The notes beneath the pieces were generated by a model. The model made no database searches. It had not been told where the DNA came from and was given only the letters and a program-made list of their open reading frames with translations. From Tilletiopsis washingtonensis (taxonomy: Eukaryota; Basidiomycota; Exobasidiomycetes; Entylomatales), in the NCBI RefSeq assembly GCF_003144115.1, contig NW_020312016.1, positions 444,777 through 508,776 on the forward strand: 64,000 nucleotides of DNA. The letters run 5' to 3'. This document shows positions 21,083-32,571 of the stretch, piece by piece; position 1 is the stretch's first letter; each line of letters starts with the position of its first letter. Both the position numbers and the translations under genes were made by a program.

Positions 21083-21495
21083 GGTGGAGAATGAGCGGTG
21101 GGTGGTGGTGGAGAGCAGGCTGGAGCACGTTCCCGTCGCTGCGGGGTGCGCCGAGCGCGACGACAGCGGTGCGCCTCTCTGCGCCTGCTGCCCCTGCCTG
21201 TGCGCCTCTGCGGTCTGCGCCGGGCGCCGCATCGCTGCTGGCCGCCCAAGCCACGCTCCGCCCGCCCGCGCCGGTCCGGGGCCGCCCGCCAAGGTGGAGC
21301 ATCACGTGCCGCGTGGGAGCAGCGCGACGACGCGCCGCCTGAGACGCTGATGCGCGCGCCGAGCGGGCGGCCTTCTCGTCCACCTGCTCCACCTCGCCTC
21401 GCTCCACAGTCTCTACAGCACACCCGCTCGCTCTCCCTCGCTCCGCTCCACTCCTCTCTCTCTCCGCAGCGCAGCGCCGTCCAGGCCCAGCGGCG
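21083..21495. other. divergent promoter, LSC2 / U2A'
   Basis: Head-to-head region of 413 bp. The U2A' side (about 21370-21475) is a long CT-rich tract, common in fungal promoters of strongly expressed genes. No TATA box seen. Confidence 0.5.
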
Positions 21496-22887
21496 ATGAA
21501 GCTCACGCCCGAGCTCATCGAGCAGGCGCACTCCTACCTCTCGCCGCTCAAGGACCGCGAGGTGGGTGCGCCGCGCCGCTCGCTTGCTGCTGCACTGCTC
21601 ACCCTTGCCTGCAGCTCGACTTGCGCGGCCTCAAGATCCCAGCCATCGACAACCTCGGTGTCACACGAGTGCGTAGGCCATTCTTCCAGCGAATGCCGTC
21701 CCACAGCTGATCGCCCGTCCCTGCAGGACCAGCATGACAGCATCGACCTGACCGACAACGACATCCGCAGCCTCACCAACCTGCCCTCGCTGCCGCGCCT
21801 CACCACGCTCATCCTCTCCAACAACGCCATCGCCAGCATTGCGCCGCGCATCGCCAATGCCGCGCCGCGCCTCACGACGCTCGTGCTGACGAACAACCGC
21901 ATCGAGAGCCTGGCGGCACTGCAGCCGCTGGCGCGCTTTCCGTGCCTCGAGTACCTCAGCCTGCTGGGCAACGGCGTGGCACGGAAGGAGCACTACAGGG
22001 AATGGGTCATCAGCAGGTGTCCCAAGGTGCGGGTGCTCGACTTTCGGCGCGTCAAGGAGAAGGTGAGTGCCGCGTGGGGGCGGGAGAGATGAGATGTGAG
22101 AGGCGGGTGCAGGTGCAAAATCGACAGAAACCTAGGCGCGACCGAGCAGATGGCGGTACGGTGGAGAAGACAGATCTTCGGCAGAAGACGAGGGCTGCGT
22201 GCAGGGAGCAAGAGAGGTGTAGCGGCGACACGAAAGCGCTTCTTTGTGGATGGGACAGTGCGGGCATGCGCCGAGCAGGTCAGATTGGCGGCCATGTGTC
22301 GGTCGCTCGATCAGCCTGGGGCGAACACATTTTCGGCTGAGAGGTGGAGAGTTCTGCCCGGGGCAGACCGCGTCTGGCGCTGCCTTTCACAGCGCGGCAT
22401 GCGACCGGCGCAGGAAGGTGCATGTGCAGGGCAAGGGGGCGTCTGCCTAGCAATGCCGCTGCTCGGCAGCCGATGGTCCACGCGTCTGTAACCTTGGCGC
22501 CTCGCGTCTGGTCGTGGCTCCATGGCGTCTAGCTACGTAACCCTCGCATCGCCCGTTTTGGCAGCTGACGCACTTCCTACGCTGCAGGAGCGAGCACTCG
22601 CCAAGTCATTGATGGAGCTTCCCGACGGGCGGCCATCAGCCTTGGCCGCCTCCATCGCCGCCGAGGGTGGGCCCGCTGTGCCCGACGAGGGCGCATCGGC
22701 CAAGACGTTTGACGTGGGCAGCACCAAGGGCGCGGCCGGGCGCCTCATGACGGCCGAGGAGCGCAAGGCGTTGGAGGAGGCCATTGAGCGCAGCTCGTCG
22801 CTCGAGGAGATTCGGAATCTCGAGGAGCGCCTCAAGCTTGGCTACACGGTGCCGGCGGCGAAGAAGGACGAGGAGATGCAGTCGTAG
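21496..22887 (+). CDS. LEA1: U2 snRNP protein A' (LEA1/SNRPA1)
   Basis: Core U2 snRNP component that, with the B'' protein, binds the U2 snRNA stem-loop; nuclear. Exons 21496-21561, 21615-21668, 21727-22062 and 22588-22887; 251 residues, as in the family. MKLTPELIEQAHSYLSPLKD followed across introns by LDLRGLKIPAIDNLGVTR and DQHDSIDLTDNDI is the conserved N-terminus. Leucine-rich repeats fill residues about 20-140, with the LRR cap CPKVRVLDFRRVKEK. The last exon has KTFDVG and the helical LTAEERKALEEAIE-type tail. The third intron is 525 bp, ten times the local norm, and interrupts the gene exactly at the end of the LRR cap. Confidence 0.95.
22063..22587 (+). other. long intron 3 of U2A' (525 bp)
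   Basis: Starts GTGAGTGCC and ends CGCTGCAG. Its length could house an intronic RNA, but I see no convincing C/D pair (RTGATGA with CTGA) and cannot judge H/ACA structure by eye. Confidence 0.6.
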
Positions 22888-24130
22888 AGAGCATGTGGAG
22901 GGCTTGCTGCCGTGAAAAGGGTGCACGAGATAGTGCTAATGCGATCGATCCCGCTGTATGTGGTTGACCGGGACACTGCTGTCGCTTGACAGGTAGGAGG
23001 TGTGCTGCGCATGCTCTGGAGAGGAACTTGCTGCTGAAAAATGCTGCGCGAGAGGCCGCAAGCTCACACCTGAAGTGACGCCGTCGTGGCTCTACTGCCC
23101 CCTGAGCGTCCTGTCGTGGCTCTACTGCGTCTGGCGCGCGCCTTGCTTCGAAAAGCGCCAGCCTCGAGAGATGGCAGATCCACAACGTGCCAGCGCACAG
23201 CTGTACTGACGCACTGCAGCTGTCATGTTCCGTCGTGCACATAGGCGCCTGACGCACCCTCCACGTGCCAGAGCAGGGTTCCGTAGCGCAACGGCGGATG
23301 GAATGACGATGGCCACGCTTGCAACTGCGGGCTCGCAAGCGAACGACGAAGCGTGCACCACACCTGCTGCTTCTTATCTGCGGAAGCATCGAGAGCGGGC
23401 CACAGTTGACAAGCAGCGCCCATCCGCCTCTCCCTAGATTTTGAGCCCAACCCGGCGGCTCTGCATCGGCGCACACTGCTGTCACGGTAGCGAGGAGATG
23501 CGCCGTGACCGGCTCGGCTCGTCGCGTCGCGCGTCGACAGCGAGCGAGCTGCTCCCACGCCACCCCCGCGCTTTACGGAGGCTCGGGCAGCTTGCTCCGC
23601 GGCACTGCTCTGTCGCCGGAGATCTGTAAGAGAAGGCAAACATGCTGGCGCTGCGCTGGTGCGGAGGGCGCAGCGACAGCGGGACCCATGTGCTGCGCTG
23701 CGCCCAGGCCGCCGTGCAGCGGCCCGAGTGCGGGGAAGCGAGGAACGGGAGCGCAGCACTGCAGCGGCTGCGGGGCGGAGGCACGGTCCGGCTGAGCTCC
23801 GCGCTCCGGCGGCGCCGCGACGCTCTCACGCAGCGCGAAGCTCCTGAGGACGCGCCGCCTCCACCAGCGGCCATCTCACCCACCTCCCTCACTGCGTCCG
23901 GCGCTGCTTTCACGACCACCTGCTGCGCATTCCTCCGCACCACCATCGCCGCCGGCCTCGCACCTCGCGCCTGCTGATCAGTGCCGCGCGTCCACGTCAC
24001 TCCGCCCGTCAGCGCGCACGGACGCGACACGGAGCCGTACGGTCCCACCAAGGTCCCACCAGCGCTCTGATCCGCATCCGCCGCGGGCTCGGCACTCTTG
24101 CTTCAGCACCACCACAAGCTACGCTCCATC
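22888..24130. other. intergenic, U2A' to P450 (1.24 kb)
   Basis: No gene supported. The 15-mer GTCGTGGCTCTACTG occurs twice, 30 bp apart (23083 and 23113). The right end is the P450 promoter. Confidence 0.5.
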
Positions 24131-26227
24131 ATGCTGGACCAGAACCCGCTCTCGCGCGCCTGGGCCGCGCTGACGACGCACACGCCGCTGCACACGCTCG
24201 TGTACGCCATCGTCGGCGTGTATCTCGCGCGCTTCGTCTACACGACGTTCCTCTATGCGCGCTTCTTCTCGCCGCTGCGCAAGATGCCCGGCCCCAGCTA
24301 CGGGCACTGGCTGCTGGGACGCCTCCCGGAGGTCGTCACGGGCGAGGCGGGCTCGGCGGTGACGGCCTGGACGGAGCAGTACGGACGCAGCATCCGCTTC
24401 ATGGGCATGCTCGGTGTTGAGCGCGTGTGCTTTCTCAACTATAAAGACCTCAAGCAGATTCTCGTCGACGAGCCGTACAGTGAGTGCGGATGTGAGGTTT
24501 GCAGAGCGATGCGTGTCATGCTGAGCCGCCTTCAGGGTTCCCCAAGCCCAAGTGGGCAGCTCACTTGTTGGGAGGTAAGTTTAGCACCCGGGCCTCCCGC
24601 ATGGTCCTCCACCGCAGTCCTGACTAGGCGATACAACCCCAGTAACCGCCGGCTACGGTCTCCTGACGCTCGAAAATGCAGAGCATTCGGCGCTGCGGTG
24701 AGGCTGTTGCAGTCACCCTGACCCTGGCGCGACTCCCCGGAGCTCACGCCTTGCATTAGGCGCTTCATGAACCCGGCGTTCGCCTTCAAGTACCTCGAGA
24801 TGCAGTTCCCGCTCTACCTCGGCCCCGTCAACGGCTTGATCGAAATCTACAAGGACAAACTCAAGGAGGCGGGCGACCCGGAGGAGGGCACAGTCATCGA
24901 GCTCACGCACGGCGTCAACGCCTGCCTCCTGGACATCATCTGCTCCACCGCATTTGGTGTGTGACGACTGCTGCACACAGAGGCTATCGCTGCTGACGGG
25001 TCGCATGCAGGATACGAGACGGATCACCTGCACAACCCGCACGAGCCGCTCGGCGAGAGCTACGAGACGCTGGTCGTGAGTGACAGGTGAAAAGGGAGTC
25101 GTTGACTAGTGAACAGCTCCTGAACCAGCATTCCACGAGCAAAGAATTTGCAGAACGGTTTCAATATGGGCCGTATCATAGCCATCCTTGGCCTGCCTTT
25201 TGGGCCGCAGGTCGTGCAGTGGGCGGTGAAGCAGGAATGGACGGGCAAGGGCGCCATGGCCCTCGTGCACAAGCTCGGCCTCGGCAAGGGCTTCTCCGAA
25301 TTGGGCCTCTTCTTGACGCACATGTACCGCGTCAACAAGATCAGCCGCGAGATGCTCGAGACCAAGCTGGCCGAGGCCAAGAAGCTGCGCGAGGCGGGCC
25401 AGACGGACCTCGACTCTGGCAAGATCGACATTCTCTCGCTCTTGGCCAAGGCATCCCTCGACGAGAACTCGCCCTACAAGATGGACCAGAAGCTGCTCGA
25501 GGCGCAGGTGCTGACCTTCCTCGGCGCTGGTCACGAGACGACGGCGAGCGGTATGGCGTGGGCGATGTGGGAGCTTGCGAACCACCAGGACGTGCAGGCG
25601 AAGCTGCGCGCCGAGTGCCAGGAGATCCTGAGTGTCTCTGCCGAGCCGACCTACGCTCAGATCAAAGACGCAAAGTATCTGCACAACTTCGTCATGGAGG
25701 TGATGCGGCTGCGTCCGCCGACGCCGCAAACGGCGCGCGTCGCTAGTGTGGACTCAACCATCGGCGGCCGCTTCATCCCGCGCGGAACCGAGATCTACAT
25801 CCCAAACCTGACCATCAACACTCAGAAGGACGTCTGGGGTATGTGCTCAACTTCGGCGACGCTCGACAAGTGCTGACACTGGCTGCGCAGGCGACGACGC
25901 CAAGGAGTTCAGGCCGGAGCGCTGGGACGACTTGCCGAAGGAGTACAACAGCAGCATGTCCCTGCTCACCTTCATCGTCGGCGGTGCGTCGTTGCTCCTC
26001 ACATCGCCGCGCAGCCAGTTGCTGACCCCAAGCTCATCACAGCGCACTCGTGCCCGGGCCGCAACATGGCCGTGCACGAGCTCAAGGTGCTGTGCTGCAT
26101 GATGGTCGCAAACTTCGAGCTGCACAAGACGTCGCCGGACCAGACTGTCAAGAGCGTCGCCGCCATCACTTGGAAGCCCGATGGGGGCCTCTCCTTGAGG
26201 CTCAAACGCACGACGTGGAGCTCCTAG
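24131..26227 (+). CDS. cytochrome P450 monooxygenase, ER-anchored
   Basis: Exons 24131-24479, 24536-24574, 24643-24697, 24760-24956, 25011-25075, 25145-25838, 25891-25983 and 26043-26227; about 558 residues. An N-terminal hydrophobic helix (residues about 30-50) and the proline hinge KMPGPSYGHW indicate an ER anchor. The I-helix oxygen motif is GAGHETTAS, the K-helix is EVMR, and the PERF region is FRPERWDD. The heme loop is FIVGAHSCPGR, with the Cys thiolate but His where the consensus F-x-x-G-x-R-x-C-x-G has Arg. Also typical is RFMNPAFAF in the C-helix region. Substrate unknown; the family handles fatty acids, sterols or xenobiotics. The acceptor of intron 5 (AAG, giving LVNLQNGFNM) is my best choice but not certain. 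Confidence 0.93.
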
Positions 26228-26299
26228 GGAACGTCTGCGACGCTGTCCTGTTGCACATGTCTTCCCACACCTGCTATGTCGGCAACGGCACATGTATTC

Positions 26300-26959
26300 C
26301 TACGGCTGTCCCACCAGTGCAATCGTGAGCACGCCCCACATCGCCTTTCCCGCCTTGTCCTTCTCCCAGCGGCCTGCGCCCTTGGCACCCTCGCCCACCA
26401 GCTCGACCATGAGCGTGACGCGTCTGCCTTCCGCCTCGCCCTCCCACTCCAGCCACGCGCCGGGCCCCAGGCCGCTGGCGCCGCCGGCAGCCAGCGCCTC
26501 GCCGCCGCCCTTGCGGCTCGGCTCGCCGAGTGCGGCTACGAAGTCGCCGCCTGTTGACGTCGCCGTGACGTCGAGCGAGCCTGCCGTGGCGCTTGTCTCT
26601 GCGCCAGATGGCCGTTTGATGTCGCGCAGCTCGAGGCGCAGCGGCAGCAGCGGACACACGCCCCACTGCGGCGCCCGCTTGCGCTTGTCGGCCGCCTGCT
26701 GCGCCTCGGCATTGTAGACGTCGATGACGGTGCATCGCCATGCCTCATCCGTCGGCGCGGTGCCGTCTGCCTGGAACTGGAACGAGACGCCAGCGGCGCG
26801 TGCGTTGCGGTACGACGTGGCGGGCGCAGGCCGCAGGTAGTCGGAGCGCTCCAGCGACGCCGGCGCCTGCTGCAGCAGCGCGAGGCAGGAGGCGTAGGCG
26901 GCGGAGCTCGTGCCGGCGCCGAGCACGCCGAGCAGCGAGGACGTGCTGTCGGCGCCCAT
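26300..26959 (-). CDS. small protein of unknown function
   Basis: Single exon, 219 residues from MGADSTSSLLG. No family recognised. There is a short hydrophobic Ala/Leu-rich N-terminus (SLLGVLGAGTSSAAYASCLAL) that could be a weak signal or membrane segment. Then come alternating hydrophobic stretches suggesting a beta-rich fold (WRCTVIDVYNAE, WGVCPLLPLRLELRD, MWGVLTIALVG) and a glycine-rich GGDFVAALGEPSRKGGG segment. An in-frame upstream ATG at 27028 would add 23 basic residues. It converges on the P450 (72 bp between stops) and is head-to-head with DNA ligase. The open frame with regular codon use and the promoter-like flank argue for a real gene. Confidence 0.65.
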   Translation of the reverse strand: MGADSTSSLLGVLGAGTSSAAYASCLALLQQAPASLERSDYLRPAPATSYRNARAAGVSFQFQADGTAPTDEAWRCTVIDVYNAEAQQAADKRKRAPQWGVCPLLPLRLELRDIKRPSGAETSATAGSLDVTATSTGGDFVAALGEPSRKGGGEALAAGGASGLGPGAWLEWEGEAEGRRVTLMVELVGEGAKGAGRWEKDKAGKAMWGVLTIALVGQP

Positions 26960-27170
26960 GGTGTGCGTGGTGATGAAGAGAGCGGGCGAGGCGAGGCGAG
27001 AGAGGCGAGAGCGCAAGGCACCAGGCACAAGCGCATCGCCGACTCCCGAGCCGCTGACTAGGCGCCGTGTGGAGGCGGCCCCTGCAGCAGCACCGGCCAG
27101 CGGACGCCAGCCTCACTCCCGACCACATCCTCATCCACAGGCCTACCTCGCGACCCACCCTCTTCCCACC

Positions 27171-27248
27171 GTGTCGCTGCTCCGCCGCGCCGCCGTCCCG
27201 CTCGCGCCCCGGCTCCCGCGCAGCCGCGCCGCGAGCAGCAGCCGCAGC
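27171..27248 (+). other. possible non-AUG mitochondrial leader of DNA ligase
   Basis: In frame with the ligase ATG and without a stop, this stretch reads VSLLRRAAVPLAPRLPRS and continues Ser/Arg/Ala-rich with no acidic residue, the look of a mitochondrial presequence. There is no ATG; CTG at 27177 or GTG at 27171 could initiate weakly. Yeast Cdc9 is known to make nuclear and mitochondrial forms from alternative starts. Here this is inference only. Confidence 0.35.
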
Positions 27249-30200
27249 ATGGCGCCCAAGCGGGCCGCTCCGCCGGCGCCGGCGTCGCCGCGCAAGCGCA
27301 CCAGCAGCCGCGACCAGCCGCTGCTCGCCGCCTTTCTCTCCGGCAGCGCGCAGGCGCAGGCAAAGGGCAAGGCGCGCGAGCAGCGGCCGGAAGCAGTGCC
27401 GGAGCATGACGCAGCGGCGCGCCCGGCGACCCCAGAGAGCGACGAGCAGATGGCGCGCCGTCTGCAGCAGGAGTGGGACGCCGCCGACAGTGCTGCACTC
27501 GCCGTCAAGGGCGAGCAGAGCAGCACAGGCGCTGGCACTGGCGCCGTTGATGCTGTGAAGAGTGAGCCGACCGCGGCCAGCGGCAGCGGCGTTAGGATCG
27601 CTCCGCTCTTCCAGTCGCCGAAGAAGCCGCGCGCCGAGAAGACCGAGCCAAGCATCAAGGCGGAGGCACAGGACGCACGAAGCGCAGTGGAGGAAGGCGC
27701 GGGCAGCTGGAACGCAGCGCCAGAGAGCAGCTTCTACGGAGCGCTCGACGCGCTGGACCTGACGCAAGATCCGTTCGAGTTCGACCCGACGGCGCTCGAC
27801 ACGTCTGCGTGGCCGCGCACCTCCGCTGGCGCCACGGCAGCGCCGTATCGGCTGCTCTCGATCGCATGCGCCAGTCTCTCGGGCACGCGCTCGCGCATCC
27901 TCATCTCGAACGTCTGCGTCAACACGCTGCGCATCTTGATCCACCACGACGCGGCGGCTGTCGCGCCCGCAGCGTACCTGCTGAGCAACCACATTGCGCC
28001 TGTGAGCCTCACGTCCACCGCACGTGGCATCTAGTTGGCTGACGCGCGTCGCAGCCGTACGAGGGGATTGAGATGGGCATCGGCGGCTCGGTCATCACGG
28101 CCGCCGTCAAGGAGGTGACGGGCGTCAGCGCACAGCGCCTCAAGAGCCTCTGGAACGCACACGGCGATCCCGGAGACGTGGCGTACGAGGCGCGCCGCGG
28201 CGTCAAGTCGCTCATGCAGCCTGCGCCGCTGACCATCGTCAAGCTCGTGAGTGCACCGGATCACCACCAAACAGCGGCACTGACGCAGCCGTAGTTTGAA
28301 CAACTGCACGCCATGGCGCGCATGTCAGGCACCGGCTCAGCAGCGCAGAAGCGAGCCGTGGTGACACGGCTGCTCGTGGCGGCACGAGACGAAGAGACGC
28401 GCTTCCTGGTCCGCACGCTCGATGGCAATTTGCGCATCCGAGCGGTGCGCACCACGATTGCCGCAGCGCTCGCGCGTGCCTTCGTGCTCGACGGACCTCA
28501 GTCGGGACGCGAGGGGAGCTTGAGCATCACGCGTGACGAGAGCAGCGGACTGCGACTGCAGCCGGCCAAGCCCAAGGAGCGCGAGAATGTGCGGTGGAAG
28601 GAGCTCTCGGCCAGGATTGCGCGCGCCGAGCGGACAGTCCGGTAAGTCGTGCTTGGCGGCGCTTCACTGTAGGCACTGGCTGACGCCGGAGATTCTCAGC
28701 GAGGTGCGAGCTCGCTGTCCCGACTTCACACGCATTGCAGCTGCACTGTCGGCGGGCGGCATCGACGAGCTCTCGGAGCGAGTGCCGTTGCGTATCGGTG
28801 AGCATGACCATGCGCAAGCACTGCATCGCATCGGGCTGACTTTCGACCAAGGCACGCCATTGGCGCCGATGCTCGGCAGCATCACGCGTTCCCTGCCCGA
28901 CATGCACTCGCGCCTCGGACCGCGCAAGTTTGTGAGCGAGTTCAAGTACGATGGACAGCGCGTGCAGGTCAGTCATGTGCTTGCAACGCCTTTGAGCGGC
29001 ATCCTGACGAACTCTTCTAGATCCACGCTTGCCATGTGCCGCGAGACGCCGAAGACGCAGACCGGCGACGCGCGGAGTTGAAGGGCGGCAAGGGCCGCTG
29101 GGTAGGCCAGAATGCCGACGTCTTTGTGCGGTTGTTCAGCCGGCACCTTGAGGACATTACCGACAAGGTGAGCCGCAGGCAACCAGGCGCAGTCCTGCAG
29201 GTGGCCAAGGGCTCACATCGTACGTCGCAGTACCCGGACATTCTGGACGCCATGCCGATCCTCATGGGCGTCGACAGCGACGCCGGAAGCAGCGAGGTGC
29301 CGAAGGATGCGCCTCGGCGGGCTGTGCAGTCCTTCGTCGTCGATGCCGAAGTCGTCGCGCTGGGGCCCAACGGCGAGCTGCTGCCGTTCCAGACGCTCGC
29401 CTCTCGCGGACGCAAGGACGTGGCGCTGGCGAGCGTCAAGGTGCGCGTCGGGTGAGTGCTCACTCCGCCCGTCACAAGCGGATCTGCCTCGCTCACGTTT
29501 GTCCGCAGCATCTTCGCGTTCGACCTGATGCTGCTGGATGGACAGCAGCTGCTCAAGAAGTCCTTTCGCGTCCGCCGCAAGCTGCTGCACACGCGCCTGC
29601 CGACACTCACGCCTGGCGATGCCCGTCTGGCTCGCTTCACCCACGTGCGCTCGTGCGAAGCTACCGAGCCGGACGAGGTGAAGGTGAGTGCGCAGAGGGA
29701 GGGCAGCCTTTAGGCATTGCTGATTCGCAACGCGCAGAAATTCTTCGACGAGGCACGCAGCTCGAAATGCGAGGGGTGAGTCACTGCGGCGAACGCAGAC
29801 CTACCCATTCGCTGACGCAGGAGGGCAGCATCATGGTCAAGAGCCTCGATCATCACTGGGCGCCGGCTGCGGAAGCCAACAGCGAGGGCGACGACGAGGC
29901 AGCAGCGCCAAAGCTGGAGCAGCTCGCAGACGAAGTCGGCGACGACGTGACGCAGGCCGATCTCGACACGGCCGAGCCGGACGTGGAGCTGAGCACGGCG
30001 GTGGGCAAGGGTGTGAATGGGCGCGGCAAGGCGCTGCTCTCGAGCTACGAGCCCGACAAGCGCTGCGAGAGCTGGCTGAAGGTCAAGAAGGACTACGTCG
30101 ACGGCATTGGCGACACGCTGGACCTCGTGCCGATTGGCGCGTGGCACGGCATGGGCCGCAAGAACGAGTGGTGGTCGCCCGGTGAGTGACTGCGCCGCGA

Positions 30201-30739
30201 GCTGTGCTGCACCGCAGCTGATGCGTTTGCTGTAGTGCTCTTGGCGACGTACGACCCCGACACGGGGCAGTACGTGGCGCTGTGCAAGTGCATCTCGGGC
30301 TTCACCGACGTCGAGTACAAGAGCATCAAGTTCGATCGCTTCAAGCTCAACGGCGACGCGTGCTACGATGCGCGCGCCGAGGACTGCCGGCACGACTACG
30401 ACACGGGCGGGCTGCGGCCGGACGGTGCGTGCTCCTTCGGCGCCTACCTCTCATTCGCTGACCCATGCCCCTCGCGCAGTGTGGTTCGAGCCGCGCGAAG
30501 TCTGGGAGATCCGCGGCGCCGACATCACGCTGAGTCCGGTGTACAACTGCGCCAAGGGCCTCATCTCGCCCGCGCGCGGGCTGTCGCTGCGCTTCCCGCG
30601 CTTCCTCAAGGTGCGCGACAGCGCCGACAAGGGCCCTGAGGAGGCCACGACGCCACGCATGATGGCCAACCTGTACCTGAGCCAGAACGAGGCGGGCGCG
30701 ATACCCGGCGAGGCTGTGGACGAGGAGGAAGAGGAGTGA
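27249..30739 (+). CDS. CDC9: ATP-dependent DNA ligase I
   Basis: Seals nicks in lagging-strand replication and excision repair. Twelve exons: 27249-28001, 28055-28246, 28295-28641, 28700-28797, 28852-28967, 29021-29167, 29231-29451, 29509-29683, 29738-29775, 29829-30181, 30236-30424 and 30480-30739; about 962 residues. The first ~200 residues are disordered and charged; a PCNA-binding box is plausible at [10 protein letters not shown]. Ligase N-domain words: ARGV-type GIGGSVI and [12 protein letters not shown]. The nucleotidyltransferase motif I is [12 protein letters not shown] (adenylated Lys495). Motif IV/V region: SSKCEGIMVKSL (two joins) and [21 protein letters not shown]. The tail is acidic. 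Intron 4 uses an AAG acceptor. Just upstream the frame continues into a basic, acid-free leader without an ATG. Confidence 0.96.
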
Positions 30740-30805
30740 GAGGCGCAGCGGCGTGTGTACAAGCGCCTCGCGGTAGTCAGGCCTCTGTGCGCTGTGCTTG
30801 CAATG

Positions 30806-32130
30806 TCATTCCTCGCCGTCGCCCACCTCCCGCCCTGCCTGGTCATTACGACCGATCAGCCGGTTCGCCAGGCCCACAGCGCCCGACTCTTCGTCCTGCT
30901 CCACCATATCCGCCTCCTCGTCGCCTCTGCCAAATGCCACGCTGGCCTCTCTTCGCCGCTGCTCGGGCGCCGGGCTCGGACTGGGCGTCGTGACGGACTC
31001 GCCGCGGAAGAGGCCGCCACCGCGCGAGGAGGGCACAGGCGTGGGTGTGCGTGCAGACGAGGCGCGCAGCGGCACTGTGGAGAGCTGCCGAGCTGGCGCG
31101 TCGGAGACGGCGCGGAAGAGCTCGGGGTGCGCCTTGCGGTAGGACGGCAGGGGCTCGAGCACGAGGTAGAGCAGCTTGTCGAAGCTGCATGATGGCGTGA
31201 GCGCAGACCTGGCGGTGCGGAAAGAGGCGCACTCACATGCGAAAGCCGCGGTACGAGACCGTCAGCACGGGCTTCTTGTCATCGTCTTCCTCATCGTCCT
31301 CAAAGACCATCTCTTCATCCTCCTGCGGCTCCTCCACCGCACCTCCTGCCGTGGCTGCGCCCATGTTCAGGCCCGTGCCGAAGCCCCACTCGTCGATGCC
31401 GTCCTCTGCGTCCGGGTCGGGCTTGATCTGGATTTCGCCCTCGCGGCTGCTCCCTGCCACGGGTGCTGCTGCCGCTGGCGGCGGCGCCACAGCGGCCGAG
31501 GCACGCTGCTTGCGCACGCGGCCGGCGCGGACCTCGTGCGGGAAGCGCAGCTGCTTGTTCTGCGAGGCGAGGTGTCAGCATCGGCGGCTGAGGCCATCAT
31601 GGCGATGCTGCTCGCACTGCCTTCCCGCATCGCCAAGCTCCTGCCGTAGCAGGTCCACCGCAGCCATGCCCTAGAAGCTGCACTGCGACCCGGCTGTAGC
31701 GGCCGTAGAAGACTCGTTCTGCTCCACACACCTTGAGCAGTACGGCATGCCGGCCACGCTCGCGCACGCGCAGGTAGTATGCGCAGCGCCAGCCGTTCTC
31801 CTCGTGCACGTCGACGGTCTCCTTGCCGCTGGTGTTTGCGAGGCCGTCGGCACTGGCGCGGCTCGGCGGGCCGCGCTCGCGCTGCAGCTTGGGCAGCAGG
31901 CTGCGGCGCAGATGCGCCAGCGCCTTGCCCAGCACGACGTCGCCGAACGGCACGTCGGTGTCGCCGCTGAGCGCCACGTCGAGCGACGCCGGCAGCGCGT
32001 TGAACCAGCGCAGGTCGCGTGCGTCGAGGTAGAGGAGCGTGTGCAGCACGAGGTGCGCCGAGACGCGCAGGTAGAACGACTGGCGCGTCGTGTACGGCCC
32101 CGCGGCGCTGGGTGCGGCCGAGGTGGACAT
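30806..32130 (-). CDS. conserved-looking nuclear-type protein, family not recognised
   Basis: Exons 32130-31732, 31559-31237 and 31184-30806; 366 residues. Residues about 13-80 form a helical, hydrophobic region (FYLRVSAHLVLHTLLYLDAR, then WFNALPASLDVALSG). A middle block is NGWRCAYYLRVRERGRHAVLLK, continuing across intron 1 to NKQLRFPHEVRAGRVRKQR. Then follow Pro/Ala and acidic linkers with KPDPDAEDG (sumoylation-like), EEPQEDEEMVFEDDEEDDD, and a well-formed segment LTVSYRGFRIFDKLLYLVLE across intron 2. The C-terminus is Ser/Arg-rich then acidic. The ordered segments separated by acidic linkers suggest a chromatin or complex subunit, but I cannot name it. Intron 1 is 172 bp. It converges on DNA ligase with 66 bp between stops. 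Confidence 0.75.
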
Positions 32131-32571
32131 GTGCGGCGAGGATGCGAGGTGTGAGGGAGTGACGCTGCAGCGAGGAGGACGAGGATGTGGTCGCTGGGCG
32201 CGGCGCTGCACCTGGCTCAGCAGGTGTTGCAGCCGGCGCGCCTCCACATCCTGACGCGCATGCAGCTCGAGCTGTGCGTGCGTGACGCGCAAAGCGCGCG
32301 TTGCAAAGCAACGAGAGGAGGGACGAGACCGATGGGGCAACCCGAACTCGTCAGACCAACCGCTGCCCCTGAGGCCAGATTGAGCCTCATGGGCAGCACT
32401 ACAGGCCGCATACAAGCCGCCGATTAGAGGACTACGCCGCAGAGTGAAGTGCAGCGCGGCAAAACTGCGCCCGGCCGTGCGCTGCCGCTCCCTCATCCCC
32501 ACTCCCACCGCCGCGCCTGCTCGCACTGCCGCCCTCGCCCTCGCACTGCGCCCGCAAAGCGCACGCCAACC
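32131..32571. other. divergent promoter of two unrecognised genes
   Basis: 441 bp between two head-to-head starts. No TATA box or repeat seen; the Hyp2-side 80 bp are C-rich. Confidence 0.45.

Noticed and set aside
22063-22587. Box C/D snoRNA inside the U2A' intron
   Set aside because: No RTGATGA/CTGA pair with flanking complementarity was visible.
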